Assembly (NCBI RefSeq): GCF_025141175.1
Contig: NZ_CP081155.1
Span: 1,455,001-1,519,000 of the forward strand
Direction: 5' to 3'
DNA length: 64,000 nt
DNA from: Jannaschia sp. M317
GTDB lineage: Bacteria > Pseudomonadota > Alphaproteobacteria > Rhodobacterales > Rhodobacteraceae
The first letter of the stretch is position 1, and every line of letters starts with the position of its first letter. Shown here one piece after another: positions 41,043 to 49,125 of the stretch. The notes beneath the pieces are model-generated. The model searched no databases, was not told where the DNA came from, and was given only the letters and a program-made list of their open reading frames with translations. The translations under genes and the position numbers were made by a program.

Positions 41043-41554
41043 GCGGGACGGCGGAGTTCGAAGACCGGCTCAACCAGATCGCCGTCCCGGAGGGTGTCGA
41101 TCTGGCGCAGGCCAAGGCGCGCGACCAGCGCCAGCGCGCCTGTGTTGCGCGCGTCGGTGATGACGAGGATGCGCGCCGCATCGGTCGCGTCAAAGATATA
41201 GCGGGCGGCGGTTTGCACCGCCTCCTGCCCGAGGCCCTGGCCCTGGGCGGCGCGTGCCAGGGTGATGCCCAGCTCCACCTCCGTGCCATCGGCAGACAGG
41301 CAGAGACCCAGATCCCCGATCAGCACGTTGTCTTCACCCCTGGCGATGCCGATCTGCCACCAGCCGCCTTGTGGAAAGGGTGCGGTTGTCTCCATCGCCG
41401 AAAGGAAGGCCTGCGCGCGGGCGTCGTCCATCCTGTCCCAGCCTTGATAGCGCGCGACCTGCGGGTCGGACCGATAGGCCTGAAACGTGGACAGGTCGTC
41501 GGGCCTCAGGCGGCGCAGGCGGATGCGGGCGGCGGTGCGGGGCAGGGCTGTCAT
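41039..41554 (-). CDS. GNAT-family N-acetyltransferase
   Basis: 171-residue RimJ/RimL-type acetyltransferase. Motif A, the acetyl-CoA pyrophosphate loop, reads AAQGQGLGQEAVQTAARYIF (about residues 103-122), followed by RNTGALALVARLGLRQ (about 134-149). The start RIRLRRLRPDDL is typical. The ATG at 41554 is favoured; the longer frame adds a basic proline-rich leader. The acceptor could be a protein N-terminus, an amino acid or an antibiotic. Confidence 0.83.
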   Translation of the reverse strand: MTALPRTAARIRLRRLRPDDLSTFQAYRSDPQVARYQGWDRMDDARAQAFLSAMETTAPFPQGGWWQIGIARGEDNVLIGDLGLCLSADGTEVELGITLARAAQGQGLGQEAVQTAARYIFDATDAARILVITDARNTGALALVARLGLRQIDTLRDGDLVEPVFELRRPA

Positions 41555-41611
41555 CGGGGGGGGCTTTCGTTTGGGCTTGCGGTGGGTCGGGCGGCGTGGC
41601 GTGGTGGCAGG

Positions 41612-42169
41612 ATGCAACAGACATTCGGCATTGGCCACAATTCAGGCAAGGACATGAACGGCTACACCGGGCGGCTGCACCAGTGGCGGCGCGCGCGGCA
41701 GGCGCTGTTCTCCAACCGGATCCCGGTGGAGGTGGTGCGCCTGCGGGTCCGGCGGGCGGCGGCGCTGGGCCTGGACTATCGCACCTATGCCGGTGTGCGG
41801 GCCACCACGGGGCGCGATATCGCGGCCTTGCTGTTTTCATCGAACGCGCTGGGGATGCTGCGCGCCGCCGAGTTGGAGGATGCGCGGGCGCGCAAACTGG
41901 CGGCGGTCGAGGCGGAGCGCGGCGCGCTGATGCACCGGCCCCTGCCTGCGGTGGCTGTGGACCCGTTGGATTTTGCCGCCGAAGCGCCCCTGTTCACCGA
42001 AAGCTGGACGGAGGTGCGCGCCCGTCTGGTCGCCGTTCTGGCCGCGCGAAAATTACCCGCCGATGCGGTTCTGATGATCGGTGACACGACGTTCGAGCGC
42101 AGCTGGTCTGTTACAGCCCGCGCCGGGGGCTATCTGTCCGCTGAAACCTATTTCGGGAGCGAGACATGA
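41612..42169 (+). CDS. Hypothetical protein upstream of an SDR gene
   Basis: 185-residue, arginine- and alanine-rich protein without signal peptide or membrane segment. It has a basic N-terminal half (LHQWRRARQALFSN, VRLRVRRAAALGLDYRTY) and an acidic helical middle. I do not recognise a family. ATG codons at 41612 (MQQTFGIGHNS) and 41654 (MNGYTGRL) are both possible; AAGG lies close before the second. The stop overlaps the SDR start as ATGA, so the two are translationally coupled and may work together. Confidence 0.65.
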   Translation: MQQTFGIGHNSGKDMNGYTGRLHQWRRARQALFSNRIPVEVVRLRVRRAAALGLDYRTYAGVRATTGRDIAALLFSSNALGMLRAAELEDARARKLAAVEAERGALMHRPLPAVAVDPLDFAAEAPLFTESWTEVRARLVAVLAARKLPADAVLMIGDTTFERSWSVTARAGGYLSAETYFGSET

Positions 42170-42933
42170 ACGAACTGGCACTGGTCACCGGCGCCTCCAG
42201 CGGTATCGGGCGGGGGTTTGCGGAGCTGTTGGCCCGCAAGGGCAAGGATCTGATCGTCGCGGCCCGGCGTCTGCCCGAGCTGGAGGCGCTGAAGGCCGAG
42301 TTGGAGGCCGCACACGGCGTCACGGTGACGCCCGTGGCCTGCGACCTGGGCACCGACGACGGGGTCGCGACCCTGCTGGCGGCGGTAGAGGGCAAGCCGC
42401 TGGATATCCTGATCAACAACGCGGGATTCGGCGGACAGGGGGCGTTCCTGGACCGGTCCCTGCCGGGGGATCTGGCGATGGTGGATCTGAACATCCGCAG
42501 CGTCATGGCGCTGTGCCACGGTATTGCGCCGGGCATGGTGGCGCGGGGGCGCGGGCGGATCCTGAACGTCGGATCGACCGCCGGGATGGTGCCGGGGCCG
42601 ATGCAGGCGACCTATTATGCCAGCAAGGCCTTTGTGAACAGCTTCTCTCAGGCCCTGGCAGAGGAGCTGCGGCAGACCGGCGTGACGGTCACGCTGCTGG
42701 CCCCCGGCGCGGTGGAAACACCGTTCATGGAGCGGGCAGACCTGCGCGGCACGCAGCTTGCTGCGCGCGGAAAATCCGTCGGGCAGGTGGTGCAGGTGGG
42801 GTATGACGCCATGCGGCAGGGCAAGCTGGTCGTGGTGAACGAGACGCTGTTGGCCATCGTTTTGCGGTTCATCGTGCCCTTTGCGCCGCGTGGGCTGGTC
42901 CTGCGGACAGTGGCGAGGTTGCAGGCGAAATAG
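42166..42933 (+). CDS. Short-chain dehydrogenase/reductase (SDR)
   Basis: 255-residue classical SDR. Cofactor motif TGASSGIG (residues 8-15), NNAGFGGQG (about 85), the catalytic serine in LNVGSTAGMV and the YYASK motif (Tyr about 149, Lys 153) are all present. Arginine residues after the second strand (AARRLPEL) favour NADPH. A C-terminal hydrophobic basic segment (LAIVLRFIVPFAPRGLVL) is seen in SDRs related to YqjQ/DltE. The substrate is unknown. Confidence 0.87.
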   Translation: MNELALVTGASSGIGRGFAELLARKGKDLIVAARRLPELEALKAELEAAHGVTVTPVACDLGTDDGVATLLAAVEGKPLDILINNAGFGGQGAFLDRSLPGDLAMVDLNIRSVMALCHGIAPGMVARGRGRILNVGSTAGMVPGPMQATYYASKAFVNSFSQALAEELRQTGVTVTLLAPGAVETPFMERADLRGTQLAARGKSVGQVVQVGYDAMRQGKLVVVNETLLAIVLRFIVPFAPRGLVLRTVARLQAK

Positions 42934-42937
42934 ACGC

Positions 42938-43348
42938 TCAGCGCGCCGCCGCCAGCCAGTCCAGCACACGGTCCACGTTGGGCGACATCGGCAGGCGCGC
43001 CATCTGGTCGCGGGTCAGCCAGGCGGCGGCCTCGGCGTCGTCGGCGGCCACCGGATCGCCGGCCTGCCAATCACACAGGACGGCGGCCAGCAGATAGTGA
43101 TATAGCACGCGGGCGCCGTCGCGCTCGATCAGGTCGATATTGCCGAGATAATCGCGCGCGGTGGCGGTCACGCCGGTTTCTTCGGCCAATTCGCGCACAG
43201 CGGCGGCCAGTGCCGTCTCGCCCAGTTCGACATGGCCGCCCGGAAACCCCCAGAGCCCGCGATTCGGCGCCTTGCCGCGCTGCACCATCAAGACGGTGTC
43301 GCCGCGCGCCACCACGGCCAGGGCCCCAAGTTTCGGATGTGACGTCAT
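42938..43348 (-). CDS. NUDIX hydrolase
   Basis: 136-residue hydrolase of nucleoside diphosphate-linked compounds. The Nudix box GGHVELGETALAAAVRELAE continues ETGV (residues about 36-59) with all catalytic glutamates. The ATG at 43348 follows GGAGG, whereas the ATG at 43558 would run into the divergent ribB gene. It ends five bases beyond the SDR stop (convergent). The substrate could be ADP-ribose or an oxidised nucleotide. Confidence 0.87.
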   Translation of the reverse strand: MTSHPKLGALAVVARGDTVLMVQRGKAPNRGLWGFPGGHVELGETALAAAVRELAEETGVTATARDYLGNIDLIERDGARVLYHYLLAAVLCDWQAGDPVAADDAEAAAWLTRDQMARLPMSPNVDRVLDWLAAAR

Positions 43349-43445
43349 TGATGGTTCCTCCGTCCCCGGCTCTGGCACATTGGGCCGTCGGGGGCTACAT
43401 CCACGGGCAAACCGGACCAGACGTCCGGCACGACTGGAGGATTCC

Positions 43446-44564
43446 ATGGCCGAAGCCATCCCATTCGAACAGCCCGGTCCGGTAGAGCGGGAGAACGCCG
43501 AGGTGATTTCCCCCATCGAGGACATCATCGAGGATGCGCGCAACGGGCGCATGTTCATCCTGGTCGATCACGAGGACCGGGAAAACGAGGGCGACCTGGT
43601 GATCCCCGCGCAGATGGCCACGCCGGATGCGATCAACTTCATGGCGACCCACGGGCGCGGGCTGATCTGTCTGACCCTGCCGGGCGAGCGGATCGACGCG
43701 CTGGGCCTGCCGTTGATGGCGTCGAACAATTCGTCGCGGCACGAGACGGCCTTTACCGTGTCGATCGAGGCGCGCGAGGGCGTGTCGACCGGCATTTCGG
43801 CCCATGACCGGGCGCGCACCGTGTCGGTCGCCATCGACGCCAGCAAGGGCGCGGCCGATATCGCCACACCCGGGCATGTCTTTCCGCTGCGCGCGCGCGA
43901 CGGCGGTGTCCTGGTCCGGGCGGGCCACACCGAAGCCGCGACCGATATTTCGCGGCTCGCGGGGCTGAACCCCGCGGGCGTCATTTGCGAGATCATGAAG
44001 GAAGACGGGTCGATGGCGCGTCTGCCCGACCTGATCGCCTTTGCCCAATTGCACGGGCTGAAGATCGGAACGATCAGCGACCTGATTTCCTATCGCCGGC
44101 GCCACGACAACCTGGTCAACCAGACCGCGTCCGAACCGGTCACGGCAAAGATCGGCGGCGAATGGCTGATGCGGGTCTTTACCGACGAAACCCAGGGGGC
44201 CGAACACATCGTCCTGACCAAGGGTGATTTGACTGACGGGCCGGTTCTGGTGCGGATGCACGCGATGAACCCGCTGGAGGACGCGCTGGGCGTGGGCGAC
44301 AGCGATCTGAAAGGCGCGATGCGCGTGATTGCCGACGAAGGGCGCGGCGTTGTCGTCCTGCTTCGCGACACCGAGATGAAGCTGGACACCGGCGGCGTGT
44401 CGCCGCGCAAGCTGCGGCAATACGGGCTGGGCGCGCAGATCCTGGCGGCGCTGGGCATTCACGAGATGGAGCTTGTGACCAACTCCGGCGCGCCGCGCGT
44501 CGTCGGGCTGGAAGCCTACGGCCTGTCGATCACCGGCACCCGACCCATTCCAAAGGAGGCCTGA
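43446..44564 (+). CDS. ribB: 3,4-dihydroxy-2-butanone 4-phosphate synthase with degenerate GTP cyclohydrolase II-like domain (RibBX type)
   Basis: 372-residue protein. The N-terminal domain (about residues 20-220) is a complete DHBP synthase with VDHEDRENEGDLV, HGRGLICL and RAGHTEAATD, making the four-carbon riboflavin precursor from ribulose 5-phosphate. The C-terminal half has the RibA fold, but where RibA has its zinc cysteines (HSECLTGD...LRCDCG) it reads RMHAMNPLEDALG and GDSDLKGAMRV. The three zinc cysteines are therefore missing. Such RibBX proteins are known, and a separate active RibA is expected elsewhere in the genome. It sits three bases before ribH. Confidence 0.92.
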   Translation: MAEAIPFEQPGPVERENAEVISPIEDIIEDARNGRMFILVDHEDRENEGDLVIPAQMATPDAINFMATHGRGLICLTLPGERIDALGLPLMASNNSSRHETAFTVSIEAREGVSTGISAHDRARTVSVAIDASKGAADIATPGHVFPLRARDGGVLVRAGHTEAATDISRLAGLNPAGVICEIMKEDGSMARLPDLIAFAQLHGLKIGTISDLISYRRRHDNLVNQTASEPVTAKIGGEWLMRVFTDETQGAEHIVLTKGDLTDGPVLVRMHAMNPLEDALGVGDSDLKGAMRVIADEGRGVVVLLRDTEMKLDTGGVSPRKLRQYGLGAQILAALGIHEMELVTNSGAPRVVGLEAYGLSITGTRPIPKEA

Positions 44565-44567
44565 TCC

Positions 44568-45110
44568 ATGGCCGGACATTCCGACAACGTCCTCGAGCTG
44601 CCTGCGTTCGACAAACCGACCAAGGTGTTGATCGTCATCGCCCCCTATTACGGCGCGATTTCGGCTGCTCAACTGGCCTCGGCCCGTGCGGTGATCGAAA
44701 AGACCGGGGCCAGCCATGACACGGTCGAGGTCCCCGGCTCGCTGGAGGTGCCGACGGCGATTGCGATTGCCCATCGTCAGATGGACTACGACGGCTATGT
44801 CGCGCTGGGTTGCGTGATCCGGGGGCGGACCTCGCACTATGATGTGGTCGTGAACGAAAGCGCGCGGGCGATTGCCACGCTGGGCCTGGGCGGGGCGTTG
44901 ATCGGCAACGGGATCATCACCGTCGAGAACATGGACCAGGCCGAGGAACGCGCCGATGCGGCCCGCCTGGATACGGCCGGCGGCGCGGCGGCGGCGGCCG
45001 TGCATCTGATCGCCTTGCAACGGTCGATGAAGAAGGCCGAAAGCGGGATCGGCTTCAAACCCGGATCGTTCCAGCACGATGCGGCAGGCAAGGGGCCTAC
45101 GGTGGCGTAG
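44568..45110 (+). CDS. ribH: 6,7-dimethyl-8-ribityllumazine synthase
   Basis: 180-residue lumazine synthase that joins the RibB product with the pyrimidine intermediate. Landmarks are VPGSLEVPTAIAIA (about residues 53-66), GCVIRGRTSHYDVV with the phosphate-binding and catalytic residues (about 83-96), and GIITVENMDQAEERA. The length and C-terminal extension are slightly above the usual 155-160. Three bases follow the ribB stop. A run of three hairpins lies between it and nusB. Confidence 0.94.
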   Translation: MAGHSDNVLELPAFDKPTKVLIVIAPYYGAISAAQLASARAVIEKTGASHDTVEVPGSLEVPTAIAIAHRQMDYDGYVALGCVIRGRTSHYDVVVNESARAIATLGLGGALIGNGIITVENMDQAEERADAARLDTAGGAAAAAVHLIALQRSMKKAESGIGFKPGSFQHDAAGKGPTVA

Positions 45111-45186
45111 AAAAGTCTTGAAGAAAGACTTTTCCCAAATTCTTCGCGGAAGAATTTTTCAAAGAGTTTTCGGCGAAAACTCTTTG
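45111..45186 (+). repeat. Three consecutive perfect hairpins between ribH and nusB
   Basis: Hairpin 1: AAAAGTCTT (45111-45119) with AAGACTTTT (45125-45133). Hairpin 2: AAATTCTTC (45137-45145) with GAAGAATTT (45149-45157). Hairpin 3: CAAAGAGTTTTC (45160-45171) with GAAAACTCTTTG (45175-45186). Each stem is perfect, loops are 3-5 bases, and spacers are two to three bases. All stems are A/T-rich in GC-rich DNA. Hairpins 1 and 2 are followed by short U-runs, so part of the array may terminate ribH transcripts. Confidence 0.7.
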
Positions 45187-45235
45187 CCCCGTGTTGCCAG
45201 TTGCGCGCCCCGCAATCCTGTCTTAGGGGGCGCTC

Positions 45236-45718
45236 ATGTCTGACCTTTCCGCCGAAGATCGCCGCCTGCTCAAGCGTCGCATGAAATCCGCCGCTCGGCT
45301 TTATGCCGTGCAGGCCTTGTTCCAGATGGAAGCCATGGGCCAAGGCGTCGACCGCGTGCGCGTCGAGTTCGAGGACCACCGGTTCGGCATGGTCACCGAA
45401 GAGGGTGCCTTTGCCGAGGGCGACGTCGACCTGTTCCGGTCAATTCTGAACCAGGCTGTCGACAACCAGGTGATGGTCGACCGCGCCACTGATGCCGCCC
45501 TCGTCGCGCGTTGGCCGTTGGGGCGGATCGATCCCACCCTGCGCGCCGTGTTCCGGGCGGCGGGCGCCGAGCTGATCACCAAGACGGTGCCACCCAAGGT
45601 CGTGATCACCGAATACGTCGAAGTCGCGCGCGCCTTTTTCCCCGAAGGCAAAGAGGGCGGCTTCGTCAATGGCGTGCTGGACCATATGACGCACGCCATC
45701 CGACCCGAAGGGTTCTGA
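45236..45718 (+). CDS. nusB: Transcription antitermination factor NusB
   Basis: 160-residue RNA-binding antitermination factor acting on rRNA operons. The pattern RSAARLYAVQALFQME (here KSAARLYAVQALFQME, residues 17-32) and the C-terminal PPKVVITEYVEVARAF with GGFVNGVLD are diagnostic. ribH-nusB linkage is common in bacteria. It is separated from ribH by the hairpin array. Its 3' end is followed by copy C of the dispersed repeat. Confidence 0.94.
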   Translation: MSDLSAEDRRLLKRRMKSAARLYAVQALFQMEAMGQGVDRVRVEFEDHRFGMVTEEGAFAEGDVDLFRSILNQAVDNQVMVDRATDAALVARWPLGRIDPTLRAVFRAAGAELITKTVPPKVVITEYVEVARAFFPEGKEGGFVNGVLDHMTHAIRPEGF

Positions 45719-45720
45719 CG

Positions 45721-45758
45721 CTCCCCTCGGGTTTGCATATTTCTGAAACAAGGAAGAC
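45721..45758 (+). repeat. Dispersed intergenic repeat, copy C (short)
   Basis: CCCCTCGGGTTTGCATATTT followed by CTGAAACAAGGAAGAC, just before the stop of the convergent RND gene. It has the A-rich AAGGAAGAC end of the family but lacks the GC hairpin seen in the other copies. Its spelling is closest to copy D. Confidence 0.5.
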
Positions 45759-48700
45759 CTAGGCCGGTTTCCGGCGGCCCAGGGTCAGCCCGGCCGCAAG
45801 CCAGGTCAGCAAGAGCGCGCCGGCGGTGCCGGCCAGGAACGTGGCGAACGCCGTGGCGGGGCTGTCGAGCGGCAGCTGGGCCAACGGCGGCCATGGGGCA
45901 CCGTTGATCAGGGTCACCCCCAGCGTGGCAAAGCCCCAGGCCAGGATTGCCGTCCCCAACGCAAGCGCCATCACGCCGACCGCGCGCCCCCGTGGCCGGC
46001 CCGGCAGGTGCAGCAGGCGACGCAGCGCCGTCCCCGCCCGGCCCAGGTCGTGCCCCATGGCCAGGATCGCGGGCACCAGGATCAGGACCAGCACCATGCC
46101 GAAACCCAACCCGTAGCTGAGCGTGATCACCGTGGGACGCAGAAACTGCGCCTGCGAGGAGCTTTCGTAGAGCAGCGGCGTCAACCCCAGCACCGTCGTC
46201 AGGGTCGTCAGCAGGATGGGCCGCAGCCGGTCGCAGACCGCATCGGTGATTGCGGGCAGCAGGGCGCGGTCCTTGGAATACTCGTCCACCGTGGTCACCA
46301 GAACGATGGAATCGTTGATGATGATGCCGGTCATCCCGATCAGTCCTACGACCGAGAACATGCTGAGCGGGACATCCCACCACCAATGGCCCCAGATCGC
46401 CCCGATCAATCCGAACGGGATCACCGCCATGATGACGGCGGGCCGCGTCCAGGAAGAGAAGATCCAGGCCAACACGACGTAGATGCCCAGCAGGCAGGCC
46501 ACCAGGCCCAGCGTCGCGTCGGTCAGGAAATCGCGTTCCTGTTCCGCCAGCCCGCCGAGGGCGTAGCCGACCTGATGCACGGCGGCGACGTCGGGCAGGA
46601 TATCCTCGGCCAGTTGGGTGCGGATCTCGTTGGCGCGGGCGGCGTCGTCCTGGCTGATGTCACCGGAAACGGTGACCACCTGCACGCCGTTCTCGCGCCG
46701 GATCGAGGCGAAGCCGGATTGCACGCGCACGGTGACGATGTCCGATAGGGCGACCTCGCCGCCTGTGGGCGCGGCCAGGCGGAGGGTTTCCAGGAAATCC
46801 GCCTCGATCTCACCCTTGGGCAGTTCGACCCGGATGGCACCGGTGCGTGGGCCGACGGGGAAGGTTGCGGCCTCGATCCCGTTCAGGCGGTCACGCAGGG
46901 TGCGGCCCAGGGCGTCGATCTCAAAGCCCAGCGCCTCGCCCTGGGGGGTCAGTTCCAGGATCAGCTCGTCCTTGTCATAGGGTAGGCTGTCTTCGACGCC
47001 CGAGACTTCGGGGATGCCCGCAACGGCGGCTTTCAGGGCCTCGGCGGCGGCCTTGAGCGTGGCACTGTCGGCCCCGAAGAATTCCACCGAGAGGGCATCG
47101 CCGCCGGGGCCGGAGCGCCAGCCGCGAAAGCTGATCTCTTCGGTCAGGGGCAATTGGCGGGCGGCGTCCTGCAACTCTCCGACGAACTGGAAGGAGGAGT
47201 AGGGGCGCAGGTCGGCATCGATCAACTCGATCGAGATGGCGCCCAATTGCTCGGGATCCTTATCCTCGGCGGAGGCGAGGGACCGGCCGGAATTTCCCCC
47301 GATCTCGGCCAGCACATAGGCCAGCGGATTCTGCCCATAGCGGTCTTCGTAGGTTTCGCCCAGAGCATAGGTGGCGCGCTGCATCTCGCGCATCTGCTCC
47401 AGCGTGTCGTCGCGCGTGGCCCCGTCGAGCATGGCGAAATTGCCGGTGACCGACCCCTGTTCCGGCGAGTTGAAGAAGCGCCACTGCACCTCTCCGGTCA
47501 GGAACAGCGCGGCCTGGGTCGACAGCAGCACGAAGGCCCCTGCGGCCACAGGATAGCGGGCCCAGATGCACAGGCGGATCAACGGGCGGAACAGCGTCTG
47601 CCGTACCCAGTCGAACCCCCGGTTCACGACCCGCGACGGCAGGTCATACCAGTGGTCGCGGCCCTGATGCGTCAACGCGCCGGCCATGTGATGTGGCAGG
47701 ATCAGGAAACATTCGGCCAGCGAGGCGATCAGAACCACGATCACGGTAAAGGGGATGTCGGCGATCAGGTCGCCGAACCGCCCGCCGATGGCGACCAGCC
47801 CGAAAAAGGCGATCACAGTCGTCAACGTGGCCGAGAACACCGGCAGGAACATCCGCCGGGCCGCGTTTTCAGCGGCGTCATAGGGGGACTCGCCCAGGCG
47901 GCGGGCGCGGAAATCGGCGTGTTCACCCACAACGATGGCATCGTCCACCACGATCCCCAGCGTGATGATCAACGCGAACAGAGAGATCATGTTGATCGTC
48001 AGACCCGCCACCCACATCAGCGCGATGGCCGACAGAAGCGCCACAGGAATGCCCGTGGCGACCCAGAAGGCGGTGCGCGCGTTCAGGAACAGGAACAGCA
48101 ACCCCACCACCAGCGCGAGGCCCAGCAGCGCGTTGTCCACCAGCAGGTTGATACGCCCGGTGATCGCCTCGGTCCGGGTGCGGATCAGCTCGATCGTCAC
48201 GCCTTCGGGGGTGTCCTGCATGACCTCGGCCGCGACCGCCTCGACCTGGCGTTGCAGGGCGATGGCATCGCCTTCGGCGGTGCGGTCGACGCGGACCGAC
48301 ATGGCGGGGTTGTCGCCCACGAAATAGGCGCGTTCCCGGTCCACCCCTTCGGAGGTGACGCGGCCCAGATCGGCCACGGTCAGGGCCGAGCCGTCGGCGT
48401 TGCGGCGGATCACGATGGCCTCGATGTCGGCCACCTCGCGCCGGGCGGACCCGGTGCGGACGCGGGCATTGGCCCCGGTGACGTCGCCCGCCGGGTCGGC
48501 CTGGGCCTGACCCTCGATGGCCTGGGCGAGCTGGGCCATGGTGACGCCATAGCGCAGCAGGTTGGCGGTCGGCACCTCGACCACGACCTCGGGGGCGGCG
48601 ACGCCCCGGACAGAGGTGCGGGTGACGCCCGCCGCGAACAGGCGGGTGACGAATTCGTCGGTGATCCGCGCCAGTTGGTCGACGCCCACAGGGCCGGTGA

Positions 48701-49121
48701 CGATCACGTCGGTCACCCGGTCGAACCAGCGGGCCTGCCGGACCTGTGGGTCCTCGATCCCGTCGGGCAGGCCGGTGACCCCGTCGATGGCCGCCTGCAC
48801 ATCGTCGGCGGCCGTGGTCAGGTCGCGCCCCGGCTCGAATTCCACCTGAAATGACGCCATGCCTTCGCGTGCCGTCACCACGGTGTCGGCAACCCCGTCG
48901 ATGGCCAGCAACGCCGGTTCGACCAGTTGCACGATGCCACGGTCCACGTCCTCGGCCCCGGCCCCGTCCCAGCGGATCGAGATGGAGACGTCTTCGACCA
49001 CCACATCGGGGAAGAACTGCGCCCGCATGTTCGGCACCGCCATCAACCCCGCCGCTAGCATCAGCACCAGAAGCAGGTTGGCGACCGTGCGGTGCCGGGT
49101 GAAGTAGCCGAGGATGCCCAT
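45759..49121 (-). CDS. RND-family efflux pump permease
   Basis: 1120-residue proton-driven inner-membrane pump of the AcrB/HAE superfamily. It shows N-terminal helix 1 (TVANLLLVLMLAAGLMAVP), a first periplasmic porter domain and helices 2-6. The family motif GIVVDDAIVVGEHADF lies near residues 400-415, with the equivalent second-half GIIINDSIVLVTTVDEY near 975. The ATG at 49121 is four bases beyond the stop of the adaptor gene; the longer frame overlaps it. It pairs with the membrane-fusion protein upstream. No outer-membrane factor is encoded beside it. Confidence 0.93.
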   Translation of the reverse strand: MGILGYFTRHRTVANLLLVLMLAAGLMAVPNMRAQFFPDVVVEDVSISIRWDGAGAEDVDRGIVQLVEPALLAIDGVADTVVTAREGMASFQVEFEPGRDLTTAADDVQAAIDGVTGLPDGIEDPQVRQARWFDRVTDVIVTGPVGVDQLARITDEFVTRLFAAGVTRTSVRGVAAPEVVVEVPTANLLRYGVTMAQLAQAIEGQAQADPAGDVTGANARVRTGSARREVADIEAIVIRRNADGSALTVADLGRVTSEGVDRERAYFVGDNPAMSVRVDRTAEGDAIALQRQVEAVAAEVMQDTPEGVTIELIRTRTEAITGRINLLVDNALLGLALVVGLLFLFLNARTAFWVATGIPVALLSAIALMWVAGLTINMISLFALIITLGIVVDDAIVVGEHADFRARRLGESPYDAAENAARRMFLPVFSATLTTVIAFFGLVAIGGRFGDLIADIPFTVIVVLIASLAECFLILPHHMAGALTHQGRDHWYDLPSRVVNRGFDWVRQTLFRPLIRLCIWARYPVAAGAFVLLSTQAALFLTGEVQWRFFNSPEQGSVTGNFAMLDGATRDDTLEQMREMQRATYALGETYEDRYGQNPLAYVLAEIGGNSGRSLASAEDKDPEQLGAISIELIDADLRPYSSFQFVGELQDAARQLPLTEEISFRGWRSGPGGDALSVEFFGADSATLKAAAEALKAAVAGIPEVSGVEDSLPYDKDELILELTPQGEALGFEIDALGRTLRDRLNGIEAATFPVGPRTGAIRVELPKGEIEADFLETLRLAAPTGGEVALSDIVTVRVQSGFASIRRENGVQVVTVSGDISQDDAARANEIRTQLAEDILPDVAAVHQVGYALGGLAEQERDFLTDATLGLVACLLGIYVVLAWIFSSWTRPAVIMAVIPFGLIGAIWGHWWWDVPLSMFSVVGLIGMTGIIINDSIVLVTTVDEYSKDRALLPAITDAVCDRLRPILLTTLTTVLGLTPLLYESSSQAQFLRPTVITLSYGLGFGMVLVLILVPAILAMGHDLGRAGTALRRLLHLPGRPRGRAVGVMALALGTAILAWGFATLGVTLINGAPWPPLAQLPLDSPATAFATFLAGTAGALLLTWLAAGLTLGRRKPA

Positions 49122-49125
49122 GCGC

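Noticed and set aside
45111..45186. CRISPR-like repeat array
   Set aside because: The three units are different inverted repeats, not direct repeats with spacers.
47154..48854. 566-residue plus-strand open frame, Gly/His/Asp-rich
   Set aside because: Mirror of the RND permease gene in high-GC DNA; the apparent low-complexity character is an artefact of antisense translation.
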